64,000 nt of DNA from Mesodorylaimus sp. YZB2_4. Taxonomy: Eukaryota; Nematoda; Enoplea; Dorylaimida; Dorylaimidae. How positions within the stretch are numbered: position 1 is the stretch's first letter; each line of letters begins with the position of its first letter. The position numbers and the translations under genes were made by a program. The notes beneath the pieces were generated by a model, which saw nothing but the letters and a program-made list of their open reading frames with translations, did no database searches and was not told where the DNA came from. Where the stretch lies: positions 620,001 to 684,000 of the forward strand of contig JASANH010000850.1 in NCBI GenBank assembly GCA_030248295.1. Direction: 5' to 3'. Shown piece by piece: positions 26,041 through 36,789 of this stretch.

Positions 26041-26495
26041 CCAGTCAAATCTCTACATAGCGTGGAAATCAATCCAAGAAGTCACCACCTTACAGCACCC
26101 TGTTATACCCCGCAACGCCGCTGAATCCGTACTTAACGTTATTGTTCCGGTAACTAACTAGACTTAGACACAAAAGTATCACCTCTAATCCTAAGACTAG
26201 CAAGATTTTACTGTTACTTCACTCCCACAAAACATTAGTTCTTGGTTCCATGTCTGGGAAATCAGTCAGTTCCTACACTTCTACAAATTTCAGTTCAGAA
26301 GCAAATAATCATGCGTGATACTACTCGAGAGACACACACTATAATATCCGAGTTCCGAAAGCAGAAGAATTGTCCCAAATTGCGAATGCTACGAGTGCAT
26401 ATTCAATAACCCCGTGAAAAAGGCTGGGAATAAAGTAAGTAGAAAGCTATCAGAAATACTACCTCTTCACGAACTACCAAATCAACCGTCTGTGC

Positions 26496-28138
26496 TTACA
26501 GTTTTTTTTTATGAACAGATTTCTTATGGTTCGTCCAATCCTTCTTTTGACAGGAAACGCCACAATAACGAGCTGGATAACGTACTTTCTCGTCGATGCA
26601 ACGTTTACATGCAAGTAATTGTTTCTGATTCGACATTTTTGCCCCACAGTTACCGCAAGATTCGATCGAGTGCACTTGAGCTTTGTGTTTGAGCCAATCA
26701 GCTTTCTGACATTCGATGTTGCAATAGCGAGTCTTGTGATGAACTTGTTCCTTGACACAAAGTCGGCACGTCCACAATCGTTCTTTTCCTGTGTACGAGC
26801 TTCGACCGCAGGAGGCGCAAAATTTTTCTTTGCCAAACGCCAAAAACTAAAAGGAACAAAATTGGAATTGAGATCAGAAAGATTACTCCAAGAGCAAATG
26901 TAAGCAAGTGACTAACTGGTGGGATCAGCTGAAAATATAATGTCTGAACTCAATTTTGTATGAAGTACGAAAACCGCGATACTAATCTCACATCAAACAT
27001 ACTATCATCATTCTGGGCGAGGTGAGCAAGATCAAAACGTCCACAGGGCTTATCATCATTCTGATCTGGCAGTTACGTGGCCTTTACCCAATAGCAGACT
27101 CTGATACATTAACAAAAACCAAAACAGCTTTACCTTGAATTTTTCTCGCCCAATTTCCTTGTAAAGTGTCGTCAAGTAATTCTTATATCCTTTTCCGCTC
27201 TTTGCGATGACGCGCAGAACGATTTCACGATCGTGAGCATTCCAGTGCGGTGCTGCTGCTTCCAACTTCTTCATGAAGCTCCCTTTCGCTGTTTGACTAT
27301 TCGGATAGCGAGAAAGAATTTCTAGCCTGTTCTGCTCAAAATTGATCATCCTGGAAAATGAAAATTTATCGAATCGGCGAGCATTCTCGACGTAGTATTT
27401 CAATTTTGAAATTGTAAACGAAGCCCAGTCGATGTAATTTTCCAACAGGCCGGTCATAACGCCGGAAAGGACCACACGAGCGAGGGTGCTGATAACGATG
27501 TTGGTGTAGGGGAACAGGTCCAAGCAGCACATTGCTTTGTTCAATTCCCCGACGGCCGCCATGAAAGGCTCTGAGAAGAAGTCTAATGAAACGATCAACG
27601 GGCCTTCCTCCTTTGTAATTAGCGTTTTGATAAATTTACTTACGACGTCGTGAAATTGATTAGAATTTTGCTCTTCAATGAACAGCCGACGCCAGATCAA
27701 AAGGCACTCGGAAACCAGATTTGAAAATACTCTTTTAGACCTTTTCATTTTTAGCAATGGCCCACCGAAGTCGATGTCATCCGTTTCTTCAATGCCTTCC
27801 ATGGCGCACATGTAATCGGCTAGAAATCTGCGTTCTTTGTGGAAATCGCTCAAATCGTGCCAAAACTTGACGAAATGTTTGACCTCGACTTCAGCACCAC
27901 CGTCAAAAATCGCTTGCTTAATCATTCTGGCCGCGCATGGTGCAGCAGGTGTAATAAAAAAGGTATGATCATATCGGTCGGGCAGCAACCAATATCGTCT
28001 GCTTCTAATATCAGTCAGACTGCTCATGGCCAATCGGAAGGCGATCATTGACACATCCGTATCGTCGTCAGATCCATCGATCGTGAGTTCATCGTCATCG
28101 TCCGTTTCCCAGTCAGAATTGTTCGAATTCTTTTCCAT
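26496..28138 (-). CDS. Protein with two C-terminal MYND zinc fingers
   Basis: Two exons, 28138-27134 (1005 nt) and 26846-26496 (351 nt), joined in phase 0 give 451 aa. The start at 28138 has a strong context (aaaATGG); an upstream in-frame extension is possible. Residues 5-35 are acidic (WETDDDDELTIDGSDDDTD). The central 300 aa are helical with no family I recognise. The C-terminus has two tandem MYND fingers, each with the C-x2-C...C-x2-C...RYC-x3-C...H-x3/4-H pattern: CASCGRSS...CRLC...RYCNIECQKADWLKHKAQVH and CGNCGAKM...CKRC...RYCGVSCQKKDWTNHKKSVH. MYND fingers bind proline-rich peptides in partner proteins. Intron 26847-27133 contains a frame coding a hydrophobic helix (LLTFALGVIFLISIPILFLL), which might be an alternative exon. 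Confidence 0.8.
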
Positions 28139-29492
28139 TTTAGTTGTGTAAATACGACGGAATCGAAATTGGTAAACAAGCCTTTCTACGAGCAACGATA
28201 ACTGAGAGAAAGATCAAGAAGAAAACACGAATTTGTTTTTTCGTTTCGCAAACCGCCACGCATCAGTCCCGCCATTGCGCACAGTACCTGCGCATCACAA
28301 TAAAAAGCGGGAAGTCAAAAGAGGAGATTTGGCGCACGTAATACCCCTGACAGGTATTTCCTTAGACGATCTCGACTAACTTTGCTTCTTGTTTTCAGAA
28401 AATTAGAAAAATACTCTTGTTTGTTCGACCAAGATCGCTCTCTTCTGGACTCCCCTACGTACGACTGGTGCGCGCAGTCGATCCGCGAGATCGAGTGTGC
28501 TTCCTTCGTGGACAGTGGCAGACAGCCGTGTAGCAAATCACTGTGTGGAAGCCTTTAGATTACGCTCAGGAAGTGCTTCGTTCGTTTAACCCGTAGTTGG
28601 TCGAACTCTTGGGTCCACAGACCCAAAGCATGTTATAACACAGGGCGAAACGGTTTTATCTGCATAGCTCGACAACCAGCCATTATTTTGCAAAACCGTT
28701 TGGTAGTATCATAGGTTGATAGTTAGGACATGCTAGTACCAAAAATTATCGAAATCGATCAAGCGGTTCTCAAACGGCGGCCCGAAAACCCCAAAAAAGT
28801 GCCCAAAAACAATAATAACTTCAATTGAAACATGAATCGTACGAAAGGAAGAACTATCTTCTAGCACAGGCATCGTACAGTTGCTACTTGATGCTGCAAA
28901 CAGTGAGACCAACTAGGGGTTAAAGCCGTGATCACTTGGGTTGAAAGACAGAATTGAGAGAAAAGAGAGCACAAGCTAAGAAAGCTGATAGAACCGATTG
29001 TCCCATATCATATATGTTTTTTCCTGCTGTTCAGATCGTAAGTGACGATTGCCTCCATCTCCATCTCGATCGCAGTCTCGACAAACCCTGTCCTGATCAA
29101 GCGATCAAAAATCACGATATTTACAGCAGTATCTTTGTCGACATGTCTATTGATGCAGTCAAATTCAGCTTTAAAGTAACGTTAGCAAGAGACCATCGCT
29201 GTTGACTCGTCTACTTAGGGCCGTTTGAAGGCCTCCAGTAACTTGAGAAAGTTGCGCCAATAAAAGAGGGATGGGCTGACTAATCGAATTTATCTGTCAC
29301 CAACTTTTGCACTCATTTCCATAAAAGCAAATACCTAGAGCCAAGAGCGGGTGACTTGACGGAAACGGGTGAGGGTAATTTGATAAAGCACTCGGCAAGG
29401 AGATCGTGCAGAACACCTTCTTCAATACTGGAAGTGGATGAGGAAAGCGTCCTCGCAAAGTCAGTGTAGATGAGAGTGGGTGCCGGACGAAG
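28139..29492. other. Intergenic region between MYND and nicotinic receptor genes
   Basis: The two genes diverge here, so this should contain both promoters. No coding exon or repeat was recognised. Confidence 0.4.
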
Positions 29493-32400
29493 ATGGGCCA
29501 GCTGTTTCTGACGCGGTTTCTCATTCTAATTTGTATTTTTCTAGGTAGTTGTTCTTGATCAAGCTCTCAGCTGAGGTATTATCCTTCTGACTTTTTTCGA
29601 AGGGGTGCAAGCCAACGAAGCAGCAAGGAGACTCTTCGACGACTTGCTGTCCAATTACAACAAACTTGTTAGGCCAGTCAAGAACCACACTCAGACGTTA
29701 CAAGTTCGAGTGAACATGAAACTCTCCCAATTGCTGGATGTGGTAAGATTGCACGAATTATAAACGATTTGATGAAGAACGGACGCCTTTCAGCACGAAA
29801 AAGAGCAAATCATGAAAACTAACGTGTGGCTTCGTCAAGAATGGTATGCAGCATTTTAGCTGTGAGTAACCCACCAGTGACTGATAGTGAACGTAGGTTT
29901 GATAACAAACTGGTATGGGACCCAAAGGATTATGACGGTATCGATATGCTCTATGTACCGTCATCGGCCTTGTGGACGCCCGACATTGTGCTTTATAATA
30001 CGTAAGCTATTTGACACTGGTCGACCTGACCATGAGATGCTTGGCGTGCGAGCTTTAGGGCGGGCGGGCATTACGAGATCACCATAATGACCAAGGCCGT
30101 AGTCCATCATACTGGTAAAGTAGGTAGGACTATATCGCTCATGTCAGACCTGCCTTGCTGATCAGTGCTTTTCGACCTAGTCTGGCAGCCACCAGCGGTG
30201 TATCACTCCATGTGCGAGGTACGGTTTCATCACGCTCTTGTCGTCTAAAGTAGTCATGCATTTATTTTTGGTTGCAGATGGACGTAATGTGGTTCCCATT
30301 TGACCAGCAACAATGCAAAATGAAGTTCGGGACATGGAGCAACGACGGTTTTCAGGTGGATAGTTGGCTGTTGTCTGCGTAGTCCAAGCCAGCCCGTATT
30401 TTAGGTTGATCTTATCCACTATGAAAGCGTGGACGCAGTGAAGGAATTCGTGAACGAGTATGGTAAGTAGTCTGTCTCCGTGGTCCAGAACTTCCTGGCC
30501 GAGTTGAAACGCGACCACCCCAACATTGCAGGCCAACACGTGTGGAGAGTTGAAGACGGGGTCGATCTGAGCGAGTACCACCCTCACGTTGAGTGGGATA
30601 TCCTGGAGGCGCCTGGGGAACGACACTTTATTCGGTATCCTTGTTGCGAGGCGCCGTTTGTTGACGTCACCTACTACCTTCTACTACGACGAAAGACCCT
30701 CTTCTACACCGTCAACCTAATCATACCTTGTATCGGTAAGCAGTGGGACAATGATCTCTGAAACACCTTAGCACGTTCTTTGTAGGCATCAGTTGTCTGA
30801 CAGTATTTGTCTTTTATCTTCCGGCCGATAGTGGCGAGAAGATCGTCATGTGCATATCCATATTGATTTCTCTGAATGCCTTGTTCTTGCTGCTGGTGGA
30901 GATCATTCCTTCCACGAGCATCGTGAGCAGCCTTCTCTCCTCCCTGTAATTTGCTGATTCGCGCATACTTTGTCTGTTTAGGTGATGCCACTCATCGTTC
31001 GATATCTACTCTTTACGATGATCATGGTGTCAATGAGTGTCGCTATCACCGTACTGACGTTGAGTATTCACTACAGAGGCCCTTCCACTCACCGAATGCC
31101 CAAAGTACGCTCTGACATACTTCACTCTGCCTCAACGCTAATCATAAGTTTCTCCGGCAGTGGATCCGGCAAGTTTTCCTGTATCACCTGCCGCCACTGT
31201 TGGGCATGCAAAGACCAACCTACTTGTCGAATGAGGAGTCCACGGAGAAAGACTCGGATGGAGAAGATCCGATCGAAGAACTAGCGCTGTGCAGACTCCG
31301 AAAACGGAAGGGCAGGCGGGGCCGCCTTGGCAGACGGACATCGCAAGTCGATGCCAATGACGACATAATGACAAATAACAGCGTTGTGGTGGCAAATTGC
31401 GCCGAACTGAACTGCGTTGGATCGAGCGTACAAATGGAATTACCCCGCATTGTTGTCAGTTGGCCGACGAGGTATGTGCTTGCCGCGACTCAAATTTGCA
31501 TGCACTTTTCTGCCTGCTTTCAGCATAAATGAAGGCGCAGAAGGGGGCAACCAGCAGCCCAACTATCAATCGAGATTTCTCAGCCATGAAAGGAGACTGC
31601 GAAGGGCCACAAGCACCAACTCTATCAGATCATTTAAAGAAGAAAATTTCATAGTTGACGTTTGGGAAAGACGCGAGTCCTTGCGAGGATTGTTGAAAGC
31701 AAGAGACGAGAGCAAGAAGGCAATCATACATCATGGAGATCAGCTGAGTGCAATACGCTACGTGGCCAGCAGTGTGGCATTGATCGCGCATAAGATTAGA
31801 AGAGAGGCAAAGGAAAAGGAGGTACGAGCCCGCTGTTATAGTTCAGGACTATAAACTGTAGGCAAACAGTGGTATTATTACACGTCAGTCGCAAAGAAGT
31901 CGCCAGTGTCACGTAGTGATACCTCAACATAAACGCCGCTGACAATGAGAGCTGGCGCTTCGCCGGATAACGCATGAATCTTGGCCTTTCTTACAATGAT
32001 GCGCATGGGCCCATCCATCAGACTGATGGGAGATTTTTAATGATGTGTCTGGAAACCAACCAAAGGTCAATGTCTCAAGGCATTGACTAGCCGACCGCAC
32101 TCACAACGGTACTGAGAGGTCAACGGATGCACATCCACCTCAAACCCAACTCACAATCAGATAAAGAACTGGGCATCTGTCTCTTCGCACTGGATCCGTA
32201 AGGAAGCAAACGGCATTACCCTGAAAAGAGCGAAGGCAAAGGCTAGAGAAGGCCGAAGGATAAAACCGCACAACACCGCAACTAAAGCCTACTATAAAAA
32301 GGCATTAGTTGCGGTGTTGTGTCAGATAGTTATAAGCTGAGAGCCCAACTCCAGACGAAGGCGGGTTCACACCAGCATTTCGGACGGTGTAATGATATCC

Positions 32401-32659
32401 CACAGCATGGGACTGCTACTCTGCCATATGTGTCACCTAAAGATGATTTGCTTTGCAGGTTATTGAGAGCTGGTGTTTCGTCGGGTAAGACACAGATGTT
32501 GCGGTACTGTTAGGTTGATGCACATTCGGCCTATCCCATTTCAGCATGGTCATAGATCGTTTGTTTCTCTACATTTTTGCGTTCGCTTGTATTGCTGGCA
32601 CTTGCGGCATTATTTTCCAAGCCCCCTCGCTCTACGATACGAGGAAACCGATTGCGTGA
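29493..32659 (+). CDS. Nicotinic acetylcholine receptor, alpha-type subunit
   Basis: Cys-loop ligand-gated cation channel subunit. Fifteen exons: 29493-29544, 29603-29742, 29794-29843, 29897-30001, 30059-30123, 30181-30218, 30278-30355, 30405-30462, 30532-30735, 30786-30922, 30982-31104, 31161-31471, 31524-31821, 32459-32484 and 32545-32659, totalling 1800 nt (599 aa) with every junction in phase. Signal peptide [17 protein letters not shown]; loop A WDPKDYDG; Cys-loop [15 protein letters not shown] with 13 residues between cysteines; vicinal cysteines YPCCEAP that define an alpha subunit. GEKI before M2 predicts cation selectivity. M3 is followed by a cytoplasmic loop of about 200 aa with a basic [13 protein letters not shown] stretch. 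M4 is [18 protein letters not shown], and the end [10 protein letters not shown] is typical. WCFVG replaces the usual DWKYVA before M4. Confidence 0.96.
32269..32321. repeat. Near-perfect hairpin in a nicotinic receptor intron
   Basis: The left arm CACAACACCGCAACTAAAGCC (32269-32289) pairs with GGCATTAGTTGCGGTGTTGTG (32301-32321): 20 of 21 pairs around an 11-nt loop. It lies in the 637-nt intron before exon 14. It could be a tiny inverted-repeat element or a small-RNA precursor; the sequence does not decide. Confidence 0.8.
32342..32403 (+). repeat. 62-bp dispersed repeat R3, copy 1
   Basis: It starts GCCCAACTCCAGACGAAGGC and contains GGGTTCACACC (box B-like) and GACGGTGTAATGAT. A second copy at 33200-33261 differs at only about three positions. 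This copy lies in the last long intron of the nicotinic receptor gene. Confidence 0.8.
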
Positions 32660-33922
32660 CAAAATGCTGCAGCAACGCAGAGATGATTGGAGCTCTGGCC
32701 GAGCAGAAAATTTGGATGTTTTTTTTTATTGTGAGAGCTTCAAAAATTATACAGTATTTGGCCATGCAACATGGAATCCCATTTTCTCTACAAAATAGTA
32801 ATACCAAATAAGACAAAAAGCAGTGATTATAGTGTCACCCGAGACTACGCTGTTTGATAACGTAGTTGCGCTACTGCTTGTGCATCGTATCCTTTATACT
32901 TGAGTTCTTGACAGCGTTAGCGAGTAGTTTGTAAAAGGTTTGCCCCTGAGTCACATATAAAAAACAGTAACCACAATGAACCCCCGTAAAAACATGACTG
33001 CTGACTATTCAACTGGAATTCGTACCTCTCTTATCCTTATTGGTCACCCTTGGCATCATCACGTTTGCAATCGAAAGGCGAACTTTCATCACTTGAACCC
33101 CGTTCGATCCCAACAAATAACGACCCCATAAGACCACGTCGCTGATATGAAAACGGCCCAAATGGAAAACTCTTTCTAGTCCGCGAAACGGCTGAAAGAG
33201 GCCCAACTCCAGACGAAGGCGGGTTCACACCAACATTTCTGACGGTGTAATGATGTCCCAGTAGGTCAGTCCGACCAGGGAACTCGCCCCTTGCGAACCC
33301 AGTGAAATCCTTAGGGCCTATCCTAGGGCAAACCAGACAGGCCAATGGGGGGCCTTAGCCACGGGAACGAACCCACGTAGCACGACACCTCGTGAATCGT
33401 TTATTTGCCAACCACACACAAGGGCCGTTCAGGCCCACAATTCAGAGGGCGGCCGCACGTGTCGGTCCTGACGGAGGTTCTGATGGTTGTGAGCCCGCAT
33501 TGCCCAGAATGCAATTCAGTCAGACCAGGAACTCGACACCAGTCACTTCCCAATACCTGCAATCCAAACCGGTCACTCAGCCTCTATCTCGCTCTCGACC
33601 TCGTGTCTGGCCCTGACCTAGGAGAGGCAGACCAGTTCCCTGAACCAGCGCCCAGGAATGCTGATGGACACAAGGTTACAAATCGATGCATAGTGAAGCA
33701 AGCTTTGTAAGCATTTCTGCCCCTGCTTTTTATCCTGCAGCGAGTTGAGAGACTCTCGTTTGACTTCGAAAATTCCAGCAGCCTGTGACGAAATAGCTCG
33801 TACTCGTGCCAAAAAACCTAGGTATTATCAAATAGACACAGATCGCGACATGACGAATGCTCATTCACCCTAAACCAGCACTGGCACCAGCACCTAAACT
33901 CATGAACGGTCATTGAGGTCTG
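32660..33922. other. Intergenic region 3' of the nicotinic receptor gene
   Basis: It holds the second R3 copy and nearby related phrases (GACCAGGGAACTCG at 33274 and GACCAGGAACTCG at 33522). No gene was recognised; the open frames at 33009-33345 and 33392-33710 overlap the repeats. Confidence 0.4.
33200..33261 (+). repeat. 62-bp dispersed repeat R3, copy 2
   Basis: It is nearly identical to 32342-32403, about 860 bp downstream and in the same orientation. Confidence 0.8.
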
Positions 33923-34622
33923 TCACTTCTTCTTCTTTCCTTTCCCTTGATTCTTTAACGCAGCCCACGGATCGCCCGATATTGACGAACTGGCTTCTCG
34001 GAAGTCAGATGTCTGCGATGTATTACCTAGCGATCCCGAGTCGTCGATGCCCATTGGCGTGCCTTTCGGAGCCGGGAGATGTTTTCGTTTCTTGAGAGCG
34101 GGGCCGGTTCGAGCGGCCTTCGGACCAGGGCGAGCCCCAGGCACAGCACGCGTAGGAACTTTCGCCTTCCGGTCGGGAATAGTCGGGATCTTCTTTGTCG
34201 TTTTGGCTGCGGGCGCAGAGCGTTGCTTGGCTTGCTTGGCAGCAGGAGCAGGGCTAGCAGCATCAACCTGTTTGGGAGAGGGCGCGATCGCTGAACCTTG
34301 TCCGACACTCGGCTTGCCGGCGGTGGCGGAGGCAACAGGGACTCTGGATGGCTGAGTTTCAGACGCTTGAGCCAAAGATCGCCTTCCAACGATGACCGAA
34401 CTGTCTCCCGACTCTTTTTCAGTGTGCACAGGCTGCACAGTCTTTGCAGTCTTTCCATACCCAGTCACCGTCGACGGTTCGATTGCAATCAGCTGCAAAC
34501 TTGGCATAGCACCAATGGACGGCGCGTGGCCGGGATGAGCACCAATGCTCACATTGTCCTAAAACAGACATTCAGAGGGACATATCAAACAACGTCAAGA
34601 AACTAATCTTACTCGGAAACTG

Positions 34623-34688
34623 GGCACTTTTGCACTTTACTCCCCAAACCCGCCATCCCGCGAATCCCGCGGTTTTTTCGCGGGATTC
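34623..34688 (+). repeat. Merlin left terminal inverted repeat
   Basis: These 66 bases match the reverse complement of 36420-36485 with two differences (positions 4 and 39 of the repeat). Confidence 0.95.
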
Positions 34689-34931
34689 CCGCCGTGGGCG
34701 GGGCTTTCGCGTCGGGATGTTTAGAAACATCAGGCGAACGGGTTGAAGCCTGCGTTATTGACTGCTTTGCCGAGAACGCGCGCACTGTTTGGTACTGCAA
34801 CTAAATTGGTCCCCCCCCCCTTTGCGACTTAAACTAATGTGGTGAGCGCTTAGTTTCTTTGGGGGGGGGGGGGGGCGAAGGGGGTATAAATACCTATAGG
34901 AGCTGATAAGAAAGCACTGTAGCTAATCAGA

Positions 34932-35918
34932 ATGGCTGTTTCGTCGTGTACCGGCTTGGATTTGTTAAAAGAGTATAACTTAAGGAAGCTTTATTCGGAT
35001 TTGAATTGCAGTGATGAAGAATTTATTCACCGTTTGGCGTCATATAACATTTTGCGGTCCCCGGAAGATTCGGTGAAGTGCGACAAGTGCTCCGGCGATA
35101 TGACGTTTCGAAAACGGTTGAAGAGAACAGAGAATGGTGAAGAGAAGGCGATGTTCAGCTGGCGATGCGGGAATTCGGGCCCCAATTGCAAACGTCGCGA
35201 ACGAGGGTTCTTCGTGGATACGTTTTTTGAGAACGCGAATTTAGCAGCCTCGGAAATTTGGCAGCTGTCGTATTTTTGGGCGAAAAACGTTTATTCACTT
35301 GAATTTTGTCAGAATGAATTGCGACGGGGCGATGGTTCAACGATTAGCGAGCACACATTTACCGATTGGGGCCAATTTTTTCGTGATGTCACGGCGGAAC
35401 ATTTTATTGCCCACCCGGTTTTGATTGGCGGTCCCGGTAAAGTGGTCGAAATTGACGAAACCGTGTTGACCAAGCGGAAGTACAGCCGTGGCCACTCGGT
35501 TGGTGAGCAATGGATTTTCGGCGGCATGGAACGTGGCTCGACAAATTGTTTCCTTGTGCCCGTTGAACGTCGCGACAAGGCGACATTGATCCCGTTGATA
35601 AAACAATTCATCTTGCCGGGATCGATTATTATTTCCGATTGCTGGGCTGCGTACGGTGGTATAGAACAATTGCCCGAAGGATATTCGCATTTGACGGTGA
35701 ACCACAGCGAAAATTTCGTCGATCCTGTGACCGGTGCGTGCACGAATGGAATCGAGGGAACGTGGCAGCATTTCAAAAGGTATCATAAAGATCGCTTCGG
35801 AACTAGGAGAGATTTATTGTTAGAATATGTTAATGAATTTATGTGGAGAAAACGGTTCCGTGGCGAGAATTTGTTTTTTCAATTGTGGAAAGATGTGGTG
35901 GAAAAATATCCGTGTTAG
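34932..35918 (+). CDS. Merlin transposase (DDE, IS1595/ISXO2-like)
   Basis: This 328-aa intronless frame cuts and pastes the surrounding element. The N-terminal half has a zinc-ribbon-like pattern, CDKCSGD...WRCGNSGPNC. The catalytic core follows: first Asp in VVEIDETVLTKRKYSRG, the family block EQWIFGGMERGSTNCFLVPV, second Asp in GSIIISDCWAAYGG, the NHSENFVDPVTGACTNGIE block, and the last acidic residue in GIEGTWQHFK. These are the conserved blocks of Merlin and IS1595-type transposases. No stop or frameshift interrupts the frame. The ATG at 34932 follows a poly-G run (34859-34876) and a TATAAATA box at 34885. Confidence 0.93.
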   Translation: MAVSSCTGLDLLKEYNLRKLYSDLNCSDEEFIHRLASYNILRSPEDSVKCDKCSGDMTFRKRLKRTENGEEKAMFSWRCGNSGPNCKRRERGFFVDTFFENANLAASEIWQLSYFWAKNVYSLEFCQNELRRGDGSTISEHTFTDWGQFFRDVTAEHFIAHPVLIGGPGKVVEIDETVLTKRKYSRGHSVGEQWIFGGMERGSTNCFLVPVERRDKATLIPLIKQFILPGSIIISDCWAAYGGIEQLPEGYSHLTVNHSENFVDPVTGACTNGIEGTWQHFKRYHKDRFGTRRDLLLEYVNEFMWRKRFRGENLFFQLWKDVVEKYPC

Positions 35919-35976
35919 GATTGGTTAGTAAATAAAAGAAAACGGATGTTGTGTCCTTGTGTATTGGTTAAAGCCA

Positions 35977-36120
35977 GTCTTGGATGGGCTGGATGTAGGC
36001 TTAGGCTTAGGCTTAGGCTTAGTCTTGGATGGGCTGGATGTAGGCTTAGGCTTAGTCTTGGATGGGCTGGATGTAGGCTTAGGCTCAGTCCTGGATGGGC
36101 TGGATGTATGCTTGGGCTTG
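35977..36120 (+). repeat. Subterminal minisatellite with TTAGGC units
   Basis: About four tandem copies of a 33-50 bp unit, GTCTTGGATGGGCTGGATGTAGGCTTAGG and variants, lie between the transposase stop and the right end. The first copy expands to four consecutive TTAGGC hexamers (35999-36022). Confidence 0.85.
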
Positions 36121-36419
36121 AGTGCACCTGGTGGCAGGGTCATTTATTTGTTTAGCCGTGGCAGCGTCATTTATTTGGTAAGCCGTGTAGGTTTCGTGCG
36201 TTGTTGTGTTGGGCGCGCGGCGCTCAATCGATAAGCGCGGTCGCAACCCGTTGAGTTGATGTTTCAGACATGATATGGGTTGGACGACCCTCAGAGCGTT
36301 CTCGCGCGGATCTTCAGTGCTGAGCATTGAGAGCGCGTGGAGGCGTGAGTGCGTATGTGTGCACTCGCCTTGAGTCTCTGTCAGTCGAGGCTATTCGTGC
36401 TTCGTTGGCAGAAAACCGT

Positions 36420-36485
36420 GAATCCCGCGAAAAAACCGCGGGATTCACGGGATGGCGGGTTTGGGGAGTAAAGTGCAAAAGCGCC
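36420..36485 (-). repeat. Merlin right terminal inverted repeat
   Basis: Reverse complement of the left terminal repeat. It supplies the out-of-place codons and the TGA stop that now end the disrupted membrane-protein frame at 36445. Confidence 0.95.
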
Positions 36486-36789
36486 GGAAACTGGACAAAC
36501 GTAGAGGATCAGCTTGATCGAGATTCGGCTCAAAGCGGACTTCCGACTTTTCTTGCTGTGACGGTTCCGCAGAGGGTGTCTCTGGCACCGTATCTTTCGG
36601 TTGCTCCCTGTCAATCGTGGCTGGTTCTGGAAATCTTTTCGGCGGGGACACAACTGATGGCGGCTTTTCTTTCGGAGAGCGGCAACATGCACAGGCGGCG
36701 ATGGTGATGATCAAAGAGCATAGCAACGCCACAGCGACGGCGACAACGGACACCAGAAAATCTTGACCCCAGAGCTGATCTAGCGCCAT

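Larger units (their letters stand above)
23034..26495. other. Repeat-rich intergenic region
   Basis: This 3.4 kb has no recognised gene. It holds several copies of dispersed repeats, listed separately. Open frames of 90-127 codons (for example 24563-24943) overlap repeats and match nothing I know. Confidence 0.45.
34623..36485 (+). mobile_element. Complete Merlin-type DNA transposon
   Basis: This 1863-bp element has 66-bp terminal inverted repeats (34623-34688 and 36420-36485; two mismatches) beginning GGC(A/G)CTTTTGCACTTTAC. An 8-bp target duplication, GGAAACTG, is present at 34615-34622 and 36486-36493. It encodes one intact transposase (34932-35918). Inside each terminal repeat is a small hairpin (AATCCCGCG, TTTTTT-type loop, CGCGGGATT). 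Merlin elements are known for 8-9 bp duplications and an IS1016/IS1595-type DDE transposase, and both fit. Intact ends, perfect duplication and an open transposase suggest a recent insertion. Confidence 0.95.
33923..36789 (-). pseudogene. Single-pass membrane protein gene split by a Merlin transposon
   Basis: Exon 1 starts at ATG 36789: MALDQLWGQDF, then a hydrophobic helix (LVSVVAVAVALLCSLIITIA), a CACC juxtamembrane cluster and a Pro/Glu-rich segment. Exon 2 (34558-33923, 211 aa) is Ala/Pro/Lys-rich with basic patches and ends DPWAALKNQGKGKKKK. The transposon at 34623-36485 lies inside the last codons of exon 1. Taking away the element and one copy of its 8-bp duplication restores a reading frame that runs to a good donor (CGA then GTAAGA, 34612 downward), a 54-nt intron and exon 2 in phase 0. 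As it stands, translation enters the terminal repeat and stops at 36447-36445, losing the whole tail. I do not recognise the family. Confidence 0.75.

Noticed and set aside
35925-36234. Repetitive proteins on both strands of the Merlin minisatellite
   Set aside because: They are translations of a tandem repeat with no start context or conservation.
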